DNA of 6,854 bases. Origin: Prochlorothrix sp035285005. Lineage in GTDB: Bacteria > Cyanobacteriota > Cyanobacteriia > Prochlorotrichales > Prochlorotrichaceae. Each line of letters opens with the position of its first letter. The stretch's first letter is position 1. Below the pieces are notes generated by a model, which was given only the letters and a program-made list of their open reading frames with translations, searched no databases and was not told the origin of the DNA. Positions 1-6,225 of the stretch are shown in pieces. Position numbers and translations under genes: made by a program. The DNA lies in contig JAYKIB010000206.1 of NCBI GenBank assembly GCA_035285005.1, positions 1-6,854 on the forward strand, given 5' to 3'.

Positions 1-129
1 ACAAAAGCACGATTGAGGAGGATTAGGGTGGGGGCCAGGTCTGTGGGCCGCTTCTCAGGTGCTCGGACGACAGTGCTCCCCATGGCTTACCCCTCGATAC
101 GGGACGATCGCCGCGCCCTAGCCGAGCCG
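1..129. other. Intergenic sequence 3' of the porin gene, no gene recognised
   Basis: This stretch lies downstream of the minus-strand porin stop codon. I see no convincing hairpin followed by a T-tract on the minus strand, so no terminator is called. A plus-strand reading frame starting near position 13 runs 84 bases into the porin gene and has no recognisable protein features, so it is not called. Confidence 0.4.
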
Positions 130-2187
130 TTAGAACCGGAGAACCGTAAAAAGAGAGCCAACCCAAATTGCGGGATTATTGGCATTATGCTCGGGATTGA
201 GCAGCAAAATTAAACCGGGCGTAAATTGCAGGCGACTATTGTGGCGATAGCGGTACAGTACTTCCAGATGATAGGTCGTATCCGGATCAGTGCGGCCCGA
301 GATCGAATTCGACACAGCCTTAGGGGGCATCCCCACCACAAAACCCAACTGACTGCCCCGGTTCCCAAAATCCTGGCGATTTAGGGTGAAGGCCCAGTTC
401 CAACTGGTGGCACTGGCTCCCGAGTCCACAGGGCGGCGGCCGATCGTGCCGGATCCCGTGGACCAAGCCCAGTTGTACCCAACCCACGTGCCCAGGGTCC
501 AACGGCGTGTCAGATCCGCCTCCATTTCCAGACCCAGCAGATGGGCCATAGTCGGGGTGGCGTTACCAAAGGGAGCCTGCGCTAGAGCGCTACCCCGGCC
601 CGCCGTCAGGTTGACCCGTTGGCCGGGATTGGCGTGGTAAACATGGGATAGGGACAGACCCACCCGTTGGTGGGGGGTAAACAGTAACTGTCCAAAGAGA
701 CTATAGCGCCCCAAAAAGAGGCCCGCATCCGGATCGGAGATCGTATTAGCCCCGCTGGTATAGGAGGCCGCAGCACTGAGGCGATCGTTGAAGCGGTAGT
801 TTGCTGCAACCCCTCCCCCACCTGCAATGAGATGTAAGGGGTTCCGTTTGCCAAAGGCCGAGGTGGAATTGACCGGGTTGAGGTCACCGGCAAGGGGCGT
901 GGTGGAAATACCCGCTGGACCGAAGCGCACCAACCCCCGATCGGCCCAGCGGCTTTGGTACCACAGGGACTGGAGCACCAAACTGGCCCCTTCCTGGTTC
1001 TCATCGCCGGTATTGGCCCCCAGGGGAACCGTACTCATGGTGGTTCCGGTGAAGGGCCGTCCCGTGTTGGCGGTGCCGCCGGCCCCCAGTTGCAACCGCA
1101 GCAGATCCTGCCGCCGAAAGCGAGTATCTAGACCGAGGGAGACATTCCCCCCAAAGGGCAACTTGTAGCGAATCTCCTCAGCAGCCTGTGTGTTGTTGGC
1201 CCGTGCCCGTTGGGATCCCCAAACCATGACAGTGCTAAAGCTGGCGGTTCCAAAGAGCTTGGTGCGTTCGCTAAACTGCTGATCTTCGAGGGTCTGAATC
1301 CGTTCTTCTGCCCCATCAATCCGATCGCCCAAAACGTTGAGTTCCCGTGCAAACTCGGTTTGTAGCCGTTGGAGAGTGACAAAATCCAAGTCTGGGGACG
1401 CTAGATCGGATCCATGCACCTCAGCAAAGGCTGGATCGAAAATACTGGACTCAGGAGAGTTGGCATTTTGGCCAGAGGCCCCCTGTTCTAGTTCTAAGAT
1501 GCCCCGGTTTGAGGGGCCGTTGGCGTCCGTTGCGGTGGTCCGGGTCCGGGAGAAGTAGGGACCGTCTCCGTTGGCGGACTGGAAGAGGGGATGGGTGTCC
1601 TGGAAGTGTTGGAGGCAGCGATCGACCAAAGTGGCAAAGTCACTGCGGCTGAGGTAGGCGCGATCGGGCCAGATCGAACTGGGATCGGGGCAATTGTAGC
1701 GATCGGCCAGATCGGTCAACGCCTGGGCCGCCCAGTGGTCAGGGGTGATGGGTTGGAGTTGGTGAACGGCGGGTTGTTGGGTAGGTGGGGTGAGGAGTAG
1801 CAGATCAGAGAAGAGATCCGGCGGCAGTAGGGTTTCGGGTTGGGCGGGGGAGTGGAGCAGGGAGTCTAGCCGGTGTGCTTGGGTTGGGGCGCTCGGGTTT
1901 CCTGGGGCGCTCGGGTCCAACTGCATTGATTGGGGCGGGGTTAATCCTGGCTGCAGTAAGCCTGCTTGCAGTGGGTCTTGGGCTTGCAGCGGGTCCAATG
2001 GATCGGCTGCATCGGGAGCGGTGGGGGCAGGAGTCCCTTGATCCGGAGTCCTTTGATCCGGCGCTAAAGTCGGGGCAACTTGGGCAGTGGCGATCGGTAA
2101 CAGCCCGACACTGCCCCCCACGCCAAGGAAAATGCTGAGAATGGGCGAAGCGGCGATCGAGGGGAGGGGACGAGCAATGCAACGCAT
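130..2187 (-). CDS. Cyanobacterial outer-membrane porin (SLH-domain/OprB type, 'iron uptake porin' family)
   Basis: This encodes an outer-membrane beta-barrel channel of the cyanobacterial SLH-porin family (Synechocystis Slr1841/Slr1908-like; Synechococcus SomA/SomB-like). Members pass inorganic ions and some are linked to iron uptake. From the chosen ATG the protein is 685 residues. Residues 1-35 look like a signal peptide, with basic residues early, a hydrophobic core and cleavage after Ala-Thr-Ala (33-35). Residues 36-140 are rich in Pro, Gln and Asp. Residues about 143-195 are a weak SLH domain (DHWAAQAL...RYNC...SRSDFATLVDRCL), which in this family binds cell-wall material. Residues 268-305 are a likely coiled coil, and 306-685 form the barrel, with the family-like end TPGLILLLNPEHNANNPAIW and a terminal Phe. 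The frame stays open upstream to GTG at 2364, but that start lies inside a dispersed repeat. ATG at 2289 is another option. I prefer 2187 because the signal peptide follows it directly; no good ribosome site decides it. The family call is firm, the transported ion is not. Confidence 0.9.
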   Translation of the reverse strand: MRCIARPLPSIAASPILSIFLGVGGSVGLLPIATAQVAPTLAPDQRTPDQGTPAPTAPDAADPLDPLQAQDPLQAGLLQPGLTPPQSMQLDPSAPGNPSAPTQAHRLDSLLHSPAQPETLLPPDLFSDLLLLTPPTQQPAVHQLQPITPDHWAAQALTDLADRYNCPDPSSIWPDRAYLSRSDFATLVDRCLQHFQDTHPLFQSANGDGPYFSRTRTTATDANGPSNRGILELEQGASGQNANSPESSIFDPAFAEVHGSDLASPDLDFVTLQRLQTEFARELNVLGDRIDGAEERIQTLEDQQFSERTKLFGTASFSTVMVWGSQRARANNTQAAEEIRYKLPFGGNVSLGLDTRFRRQDLLRLQLGAGGTANTGRPFTGTTMSTVPLGANTGDENQEGASLVLQSLWYQSRWADRGLVRFGPAGISTTPLAGDLNPVNSTSAFGKRNPLHLIAGGGGVAANYRFNDRLSAAASYTSGANTISDPDAGLFLGRYSLFGQLLFTPHQRVGLSLSHVYHANPGQRVNLTAGRGSALAQAPFGNATPTMAHLLGLEMEADLTRRWTLGTWVGYNWAWSTGSGTIGRRPVDSGASATSWNWAFTLNRQDFGNRGSQLGFVVGMPPKAVSNSISGRTDPDTTYHLEVLYRYRHNSRLQFTPGLILLLNPEHNANNPAIWVGSLFTVLRF

Positions 2188-2358
2188 AATCAAGCCGAAG
2201 AATAACCGACTCCCCCACTGTAGTGGATTCTTCAGGCTTCGATGGGACCGATCCGATCGGGGTGGTTTTGGATTCCTTAGCTTTGCCATAGACGATCGCG
2301 GGATGGATCCCGATCGGCAGCCCAGTTCAATTCCTTTTTGGATGCAGCTTAATTCTTT
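2188..2358. other. Porin leader region / possible N-terminal extension
   Basis: This stretch is open in the porin frame, so it is either the 5' leader or an N-terminal extension of up to 57 residues. It contains an imperfect inverted repeat at 2293-2316 (CGGGAT, 2-nt loop, ATCCCG, with outer CGAT/ATCG arms) and several CGATCG sites. I could not place a convincing -35/-10 promoter on the minus strand. Confidence 0.3.
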
Positions 2359-2447
2359 GGGCACCTCGAAAAATCAAAGTTTTTGTCCAGTGCCCACGTC
2401 AAAATAAGGGTTGTAGCGCGCGGCTTCGCCGCGCGCCTCGATTAATC
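2359..2447 (+). repeat. Dispersed element copy 1 (right end missing or rearranged)
   Basis: The left end GGGCACCTCGA is at 2359-2369 and is followed by the AAAAATCAAA segment found in copies 2 and 4. GGGCAC (2359-2364) can pair with GTGCCC (2390-2395). A GC-rich hairpin follows: GCGCGCGGC (2416-2424), loop TTC, GCCGCGCGC (2428-2436). The expected right end TCGAGGTGCCC is absent. Instead CCTCGATTAAT (2436-2446) appears in the opposite orientation, so this copy is a mosaic or has suffered an inversion or deletion. The end coordinate is approximate. Confidence 0.7.
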
Positions 2448-2482
2448 ATGGCGCTCTTTTGGGTGCAGCTTAATCTTTATCA

Positions 2483-2581
2483 GGGCACCTCGAAAAATTC
2501 AAATTTCGACCGCAGTGCCCACGGCAGAATTAGGGTTGTGGCCGGCGGCTTTGCCGCCGGCCACAATTAATCGAGGTGCCC
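2483..2581 (+). repeat. Dispersed element copy 2 (intact 99-bp MITE-like element)
   Basis: This is the best-preserved long copy. It has perfect 11-bp terminal inverted repeats, GGGCACCTCGA (2483-2493) and TCGAGGTGCCC (2571-2581). A perfect 14-bp stem, TTGTGGCCGGCGGC (2536-2549), loop TTT, pairs with 2553-2566. GGGCAC (2483-2488) can also pair with GTGCCC (2515-2520), so the left half may form its own hairpin. It has no coding capacity. No clear target-site duplication is visible in the flanks (TTATCA / ATCCGT). The structure suits a non-autonomous, transposase-mobilised element or a REPIN-like repeat; the mobiliser is unknown. Confidence 0.8.
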
Positions 2582-2585
2582 ATCC

Positions 2586-2643
2586 GTGCAACCCGATTTT
2601 TTTAAGCGCAACCCGATTTTTTAAGCGCAACCCGATTTTTTAG
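2586..2643 (+). repeat. Three tandem copies of a 19-20 nt T-rich unit
   Basis: The unit GCGCAACCCGATTTTTTAA occurs at 2586-2605 (7 T, second base T), 2606-2624 and 2625-2643 (last base G). It starts 4 nt after element copy 2 and ends 103 nt before the lpdA start. The copies are nearly identical, suggesting recent slippage. Role unknown. Confidence 0.85.
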
Positions 2644-2735
2644 GTGCGATGTATTGTGTCGATCGCCCCCCACAACCGAAAATAGATGGGTTCACGGGGT
2701 TGAAGGTGAAACACCTCACCCCTGCTGTTACGTTC

Positions 2736-2740
2736 AGGAG
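2736..2740 (+). promoter_or_regulatory. Ribosome binding site of lpdA
   Basis: AGGAG lies 6 nt before the GTG at 2747. This fixes the start of lpdA and argues against the in-frame TTG at 2654, which would add a 31-residue N-terminus unlike the family. A small hairpin, AGGTG/AAA/CACCT at 2704-2716, lies just upstream in the leader. Confidence 0.85.
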
Positions 2741-2746
2741 CCAGTT

Positions 2747-4189
2747 GTGAGCCAATCCTTTGATTACGACTTGATCATCCTCGGAGCCGGAGTCGGGGGC
2801 CATGGAGCAGCCCTTCATGCCGTTAGCTGCGGCCTCAAAACCGCCATTGTGGAAGCCGGAGACATGGGCGGCACCTGTGTTAACCGGGGTTGTATTCCCT
2901 CGAAAGCCCTCCTCGCGGCCTCGGGCCGGGTCCGGGAAATGGGGGATGCCAAACACCTGCAAAGCATGGGCATCCAACTGGGCAGCGTCAGCTTCGATCG
3001 CCAGGGCATTGCCGACCATGCCACCAACCTCGTGAACAAAATTCGGGGTGATCTGACCAACAGCCTCAGCCGTCTCAATGTGGATATTCTCAAGGGCTGG
3101 GGGCGAGTCGCCGGGTCACAACAGGTTTCCGTCAGTACCGACAGCGGCAGCCGCCTCTACACGGCCAAAAATATTCTGCTCTCCACCGGCTCCCATCCCT
3201 TTGTGCCCCCCGGCATCGAAGTGGACCAGAAGACGGTCTTCACCAGCGATGCAGCCGTGCGTCTTGAGTGGTTGCCGGAGTGGATCGCCATTATTGGGAG
3301 CGGCTACATTGGGCTAGAATTCTCCGATGTTTACAGTGCCCTAGGCTGCGAAATCACGATGATTGAGGCAGTCGATCGGGTGATGCCCACGTTTGATCCT
3401 GATATCGCCAAAATTGCCCAGCGTAGCCTCATTGAAGGCCGGGATATTGAAACCAAGGTGGGGGTCATTGCCCGTAAGGTGATTCCGGGTTCTCCCGTGG
3501 TGATTGAATTGGCGGATCCGGCCACGAAGGAATTGGTGGAGGTGCTGGAGGTGGATGCCTGTTTGGTGGCCACGGGCCGAATTCCAGCCACCCAGGACAT
3601 TGGCCTGGAGGCGGTGGGTGTGGAAACCGATCGCCGGGGCTTTATCGATGTCAATGACAAAATGCAGGTAATTAAGGACGGGGAACCGGTGCCGCATCTC
3701 TGGGCGATCGGAGATGCCACGGGCAAGATGATGCTTGCCCACACTGCTTCAGCCCAAGGGGTTGTGGCGATCGAGAATATTTGCGATCGGCCCCGTGAGA
3801 TTGACTACCGCAGCATCCCCGCCGCCACCTTCACCCATCCTGAGATTGGATCGGTGGGGCTGACGGAACCCCAGGCCAAGGATCTGGGTCAGGAAGAGGG
3901 CTTTGAGGTGGCCAGTGCTCGCACCTACTTCAAGGGGAACTCTAAGGCCCTGGCCGAAGGCGAAACGGACGGTATTGCCAAGGTGCTCTATCGCAAGGAT
4001 ACGGGGGAAGTCTTGGGAGCTCATATTTTTGGGCTCCATGCGGCGGATTTGGTCCAAGAGGTGGCCAATGCCATCGCCCAACGCCAAAAGGTTCAGGACT
4101 TAGCCTTCCAGGTCCATACTCACCCCACCCTAACCGAGGTGGTGGATGAAGCCTACAAGCGGGCTTTACCCGCCCTAATGGATCTGTAA
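2747..4189 (+). CDS. lpdA: Dihydrolipoyl dehydrogenase (E3 component)
   Basis: This FAD-dependent enzyme re-oxidises the dihydrolipoyl groups of the pyruvate dehydrogenase E2 subunit and of the glycine cleavage H protein, passing electrons to NAD+. The product is 480 residues, the usual size. Visible in order: the FAD-binding glycine motif GAGVGG (13-18); the redox-active disulphide in GGTCVNRGCIPSK (Cys44, Cys49); the NAD-binding motif GSGYIG (184-189); ATGRIP (275-280); the second FAD motif WAIGDAT (319-325); and the C-terminal dimer domain with the catalytic pair His459 and Glu464 in HTHPTLTE. All key residues are present. The GTG start is set by the AGGAG site. It reads divergently from the porin, and dispersed repeat elements lie on both sides, the nearest 12 nt past the stop. 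It appears to be transcribed alone. Confidence 0.97.
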   Translation: MSQSFDYDLIILGAGVGGHGAALHAVSCGLKTAIVEAGDMGGTCVNRGCIPSKALLAASGRVREMGDAKHLQSMGIQLGSVSFDRQGIADHATNLVNKIRGDLTNSLSRLNVDILKGWGRVAGSQQVSVSTDSGSRLYTAKNILLSTGSHPFVPPGIEVDQKTVFTSDAAVRLEWLPEWIAIIGSGYIGLEFSDVYSALGCEITMIEAVDRVMPTFDPDIAKIAQRSLIEGRDIETKVGVIARKVIPGSPVVIELADPATKELVEVLEVDACLVATGRIPATQDIGLEAVGVETDRRGFIDVNDKMQVIKDGEPVPHLWAIGDATGKMMLAHTASAQGVVAIENICDRPREIDYRSIPAATFTHPEIGSVGLTEPQAKDLGQEEGFEVASARTYFKGNSKALAEGETDGIAKVLYRKDTGEVLGAHIFGLHAADLVQEVANAIAQRQKVQDLAFQVHTHPTLTEVVDEAYKRALPALMDL

Positions 4190-4201
4190 TGGGTCTGTAT
4201 G

Positions 4202-4262
4202 GGGCACCTCGATTAATTGGGTTGGGCGGATTCGCCGCCCGCAACAATTAATCGAGGTGCCC
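4202..4262 (+). repeat. Dispersed element copy 3 (61-bp symmetrical short form), possible lpdA terminator
   Basis: Perfect 18-bp inverted ends, GGGCACCTCGATTAATTG (4202-4219) and its complement (4245-4262), enclose GGTTGGGCGGA-TTC-GCCGCCCGCAA, so almost the whole element folds into one long hairpin. Both ends match the right end of the long copies (AATTAATCGAGGTGCCC), and the asymmetric AAAAAT left half is missing. It begins 13 nt after the lpdA stop and has no T-tract after it. It could still stop transcription or protect the mRNA 3' end; that is inference. Confidence 0.8.
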
Positions 4263-4353
4263 TACAAAATCAAACAGAAATCAAACTTTGCTCCGCCAGA
4301 AGTGGGGCGCATTCAGTCCTAATCAAGCGTTAGCTGCCAGAGGACAAACTGAG

Positions 4354-4451
4354 GGGCACCTCGAAAAATCCAAATTTTCGCCCATTGATCCACGTAGGAA
4401 TCAGGGTTGTTGCGGGCGGCTTCGCCGCCCGCAACAATTAATCGAGGTGCC
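4354..4451 (+). repeat. Dispersed element copy 4 (98-bp long form)
   Basis: Left end GGGCACCTCGA is at 4354-4364 and right end TCGAGGTGCC at 4442-4451, where the outermost C is replaced by G. The internal stem TTGTTGCGGGCGGC (4407-4420), loop TTC, pairs perfectly over 14 bp with 4424-4437. The left half carries the AAAAATCCAAATTTTCG segment seen in copies 1 and 2, but CAGTGCCCACG has changed to CATTGATCCACG, so the internal GGGCAC/GTGCCC pairing is lost here. It has the same orientation as copies 1 and 2. The 91 bp between copies 3 and 4 hold no gene, only two copies of AAATCAAAC (4267-4275, 4278-4286). Confidence 0.8.
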
Positions 4452-4475
4452 GCCAGACTGGTCCCCAGGGGTTGA

Positions 4476-4527
4476 GAATCCTGGCTGAGCACTCTGCCTG
4501 CGAATCCTGGCTGAACACCCTGTCCTA
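4476..4527 (+). repeat. Two-copy 26-nt direct repeat upstream of lnt
   Basis: GAATCCTGGCTGAGCACTCT... at 4476-4501 is repeated with a few changes at 4502-4527 (GAATCCTGGCTGAACACCCT...). It occupies most of the short leader between element copy 4 and the lnt start. No function is evident. Confidence 0.7.
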
Positions 4528-4538
4528 TCAAGAAACCT

Positions 4539-6176
4539 GTGCCGTCCCCCCAACCCCTCCATCACCGACTGATGCTCCTGTGGGCCATTCTTGCAGGCGT
4601 TGGCATGGCCCTGGCTGCCCCTCCCCTCAGCTGGAGTGTGCTGGCCTGGGTGAGTTGGATTCCCCTGTGGTGGGTCGTACTGCCGATCGCCCCGCCCCCG
4701 GGAGTTACCCCCGGGCAGGTAGCCCTGCTGTGGAGCTTGGCCCACTACGGCATTCTGTTGCATTGGATTTGGGATCTCCATCCCCTGACCTGGATGGGCG
4801 TGCCCTGGCTCGCCAGTGTGGCGATCGCGATCGGTGCATGGCTCGGGATTGTGGCCATTAAAACGGGCCTGGTGCTGATCTGGACCCTGACCCTGACCTG
4901 GCTGCTGCGCCACCTCCCTGCCCCAGCAGTCATTCCTGGCTCGGGGTCAGTCACAGTCACCGGGCGATCGATCGCCCGATCCGTGATCACCTCTCTCCTC
5001 CTCGGCCTCGCCCTTTGGCAGGGCCTCCAAACCCTCCTCAGTTGGACTCCCCTGACCTGGAGTACCCTGGCCCTCACCCAGAGTCCCCAGCATCCCGTCC
5101 TCCTGCACCTGGGCCAACTGAGCGGCCCCCTCACCTTGGATGGCCTCATTGTGGGAGTCAATGGTCTGCTGGCCTGGGGAATTTGGAGTGTGATGCAGCG
5201 CCGGTGGGTGGGGGTGGGACTGCTGTTGGGTACTGTGGCGCTGGTGGGCGTGGGAGCCGGAACCGTGGCCCAGGGACTGGCCACGGGGGCGATCGACGAT
5301 CGCCCCGAGGCGGCGATCTCCATGGGTCTGATTCAGGGCAACGTGCCGACTCGGGAAAAGCTGTCGGTGGCGGGCGTCCGGCGCGCAGAGACCCGCTATA
5401 GCGAAGGATACCGGACCCTCAGTGCTGGGGGGGCAAATGTGGTGGTGTTACCGGAAGGGGCGCTGCCGGTACTCTGGGAGGGGCTAAATCGGGCCCATAG
5501 CCTGGTGTATCAAACCGTGCGCCAGGGAACTGTGCCGATGTGGGTGGGGACATTTTTGCGACCGGAGGCCGATCGATCGGGGGACTTTACCCAAAGCTTA
5601 ATTGCGGTTAATCCAGGGGGAACAATTACTGCCCGCTATGACAAGGTAAAACTGGTGCCCCTGGGGGAATATGTGCCCTTTCGTGCCGTGCTGAGCCGGA
5701 TTTTGGGCAAGCTCTCCCCGATCGAATCCACCATGCTACCCGGTCTTCCTCCCCAGGAATTTGTCACCCCCTGGGGATCCGCCGCGATCGCCATTTGCTA
5801 CGAACCTTTTTTCCCCGCCATTGTGCGCCAGCAGGTGGCCGCCGGGAGCCGTTTTATTATCACAAGCTCGAATTTGGACCCCTACGGTCCCGTATTGATG
5901 GCCCAGCATGAAGCTCAGGACGTGATCCAAGCCATCACGGTCGATCGCTGGCTACTACGGGTGACGAACACGGGCTATTCCGGGTTTATTAGCCCTCGGG
6001 GCACGGTCCAACGGGATTTAGCCCCCCAAACCTTTGGCACAGCGATCGCCCCGATCTATCCCCGCGAGAGTCGAACGCCCTATGTGCGTTGGGGCGACTG
6101 GCTTACCCCGCTCTGGGCGGTTCTTGCCACCCTTGCGGTGCTGGCTCCGGTTGTCTTGGCTGCAATTAGGGGTTAA
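4539..6176 (+). CDS. lnt: Apolipoprotein N-acyltransferase
   Basis: This inner-membrane enzyme catalyses the last step of lipoprotein maturation: it moves an acyl chain from a phospholipid to the N-terminal diacylglyceryl cysteine. The product is 545 residues. The N-terminal half is hydrophobic, with likely membrane segments near 11-27, 33-50, 60-78, 90-122, 148-168, 200-218 and 222-244. A nitrilase-type (CN-hydrolase) domain spans about 260-510, and a last membrane segment lies near 522-543. The catalytic triad matches E. coli Lnt Glu267-Lys335-Cys387: Glu306 in VVLPEGALP, Lys369 in YDKVKLVPLGEYVP, and Cys420 in AIAICYEPFF. Glu377 and Glu422 match further conserved acids. The start is uncertain: GTG 4539 has only a weak AAGAAA upstream, and ATG 4572 (residue 12) has none. 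Two CGATCG-based palindromes lie in linker regions (4961-4978, 5286-5306). nrtS follows 49 nt downstream on the same strand. Confidence 0.95.
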   Translation: MPSPQPLHHRLMLLWAILAGVGMALAAPPLSWSVLAWVSWIPLWWVVLPIAPPPGVTPGQVALLWSLAHYGILLHWIWDLHPLTWMGVPWLASVAIAIGAWLGIVAIKTGLVLIWTLTLTWLLRHLPAPAVIPGSGSVTVTGRSIARSVITSLLLGLALWQGLQTLLSWTPLTWSTLALTQSPQHPVLLHLGQLSGPLTLDGLIVGVNGLLAWGIWSVMQRRWVGVGLLLGTVALVGVGAGTVAQGLATGAIDDRPEAAISMGLIQGNVPTREKLSVAGVRRAETRYSEGYRTLSAGGANVVVLPEGALPVLWEGLNRAHSLVYQTVRQGTVPMWVGTFLRPEADRSGDFTQSLIAVNPGGTITARYDKVKLVPLGEYVPFRAVLSRILGKLSPIESTMLPGLPPQEFVTPWGSAAIAICYEPFFPAIVRQQVAAGSRFIITSSNLDPYGPVLMAQHEAQDVIQAITVDRWLLRVTNTGYSGFISPRGTVQRDLAPQTFGTAIAPIYPRESRTPYVRWGDWLTPLWAVLATLAVLAPVVLAAIRG

Positions 6177-6179
6177 TCT

Positions 6180-6197
6180 TGTTACAAATGTTACAAA
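6180..6197 (+). promoter_or_regulatory. Perfect 9-nt direct repeat in the lnt-nrtS gap, possible regulator site
   Basis: TGTTACAAA occurs twice back to back (6180-6188, 6189-6197). The repeat also contains GTT-N8-TAC (6181-6194), one base away from the cyanobacterial NtcA consensus GTA-N8-TAC. That would suit a nitrate transporter gene. Against it, the site is only about 30 nt before the ATG, leaving little room for a promoter at the usual class II distance, and no TAN3T -10 box is visible. Confidence 0.3.
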
Positions 6198-6225
6198 ACT
6201 TCACTGACTGAGCGTTGCGGCCTCC

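Larger units (their letters stand above)
2338..2581 (+). repeat. Diverged tandem duplication (~121-124 bp period) carrying dispersed-element copies 1 and 2
   Basis: The 16-nt flank TTGGATGCAGCTTAAT (2338-2353) recurs with one mismatch at 2459-2474, each time a few bases before a GGGCACCTCGA element end (2359 and 2483). The similarity continues through the left half of the element, including the CAGTGCCCACG segment and the AGGGTTGT segment, up to the hairpin. Flank and element therefore seem to have been duplicated together and then diverged. Confidence 0.65.

Noticed and set aside
13..213. Plus-strand 66-codon frame with GGAGG-like sequence nearby
   Set aside because: It overlaps the 3' end of the porin on the other strand, is rich in Arg and Pro like an antisense shadow, and has no recognisable domain.
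2586..2643. CRISPR-like array
   Set aside because: The units follow each other directly without spacers, and there are only three.
2654..2746. Upstream TTG start for lpdA adding 31 residues
   Set aside because: The extra residues do not resemble the family, while GTG 2747 has AGGAG at 6-nt spacing and gives the typical N-terminus before the FAD motif.
2690..2746. Riboswitch in the lpdA leader (for example glycine-type)
   Set aside because: Only a 5-bp AGGTG/CACCT hairpin is visible; the leader is too short and lacks the conserved cores of known riboswitches.
3331..3744. Minus-strand frames of 133 and 137 codons inside lpdA
   Set aside because: lpdA is unbroken and carries all catalytic motifs here, so these are antisense shadows.
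2359..4451. Composite transposon carrying lpdA between flanking elements
   Set aside because: The elements encode no transposase, lpdA is a core gene with normal cyanobacterial features, and no target duplication frames the segment. Independent intergenic insertions explain it more simply.
4401..4913. Minus-strand 170-codon frame, rich in Gln, Gly and Pro
   Set aside because: It runs antisense through element copy 4 and the start of lnt. Its composition reflects the complement of GC-rich coding DNA.
4745..5323. Minus-strand 192-codon frame inside lnt
   Set aside because: It is fully antisense to the clearly coding membrane part of lnt, and its Arg/Pro/Thr-rich translation has no domain.
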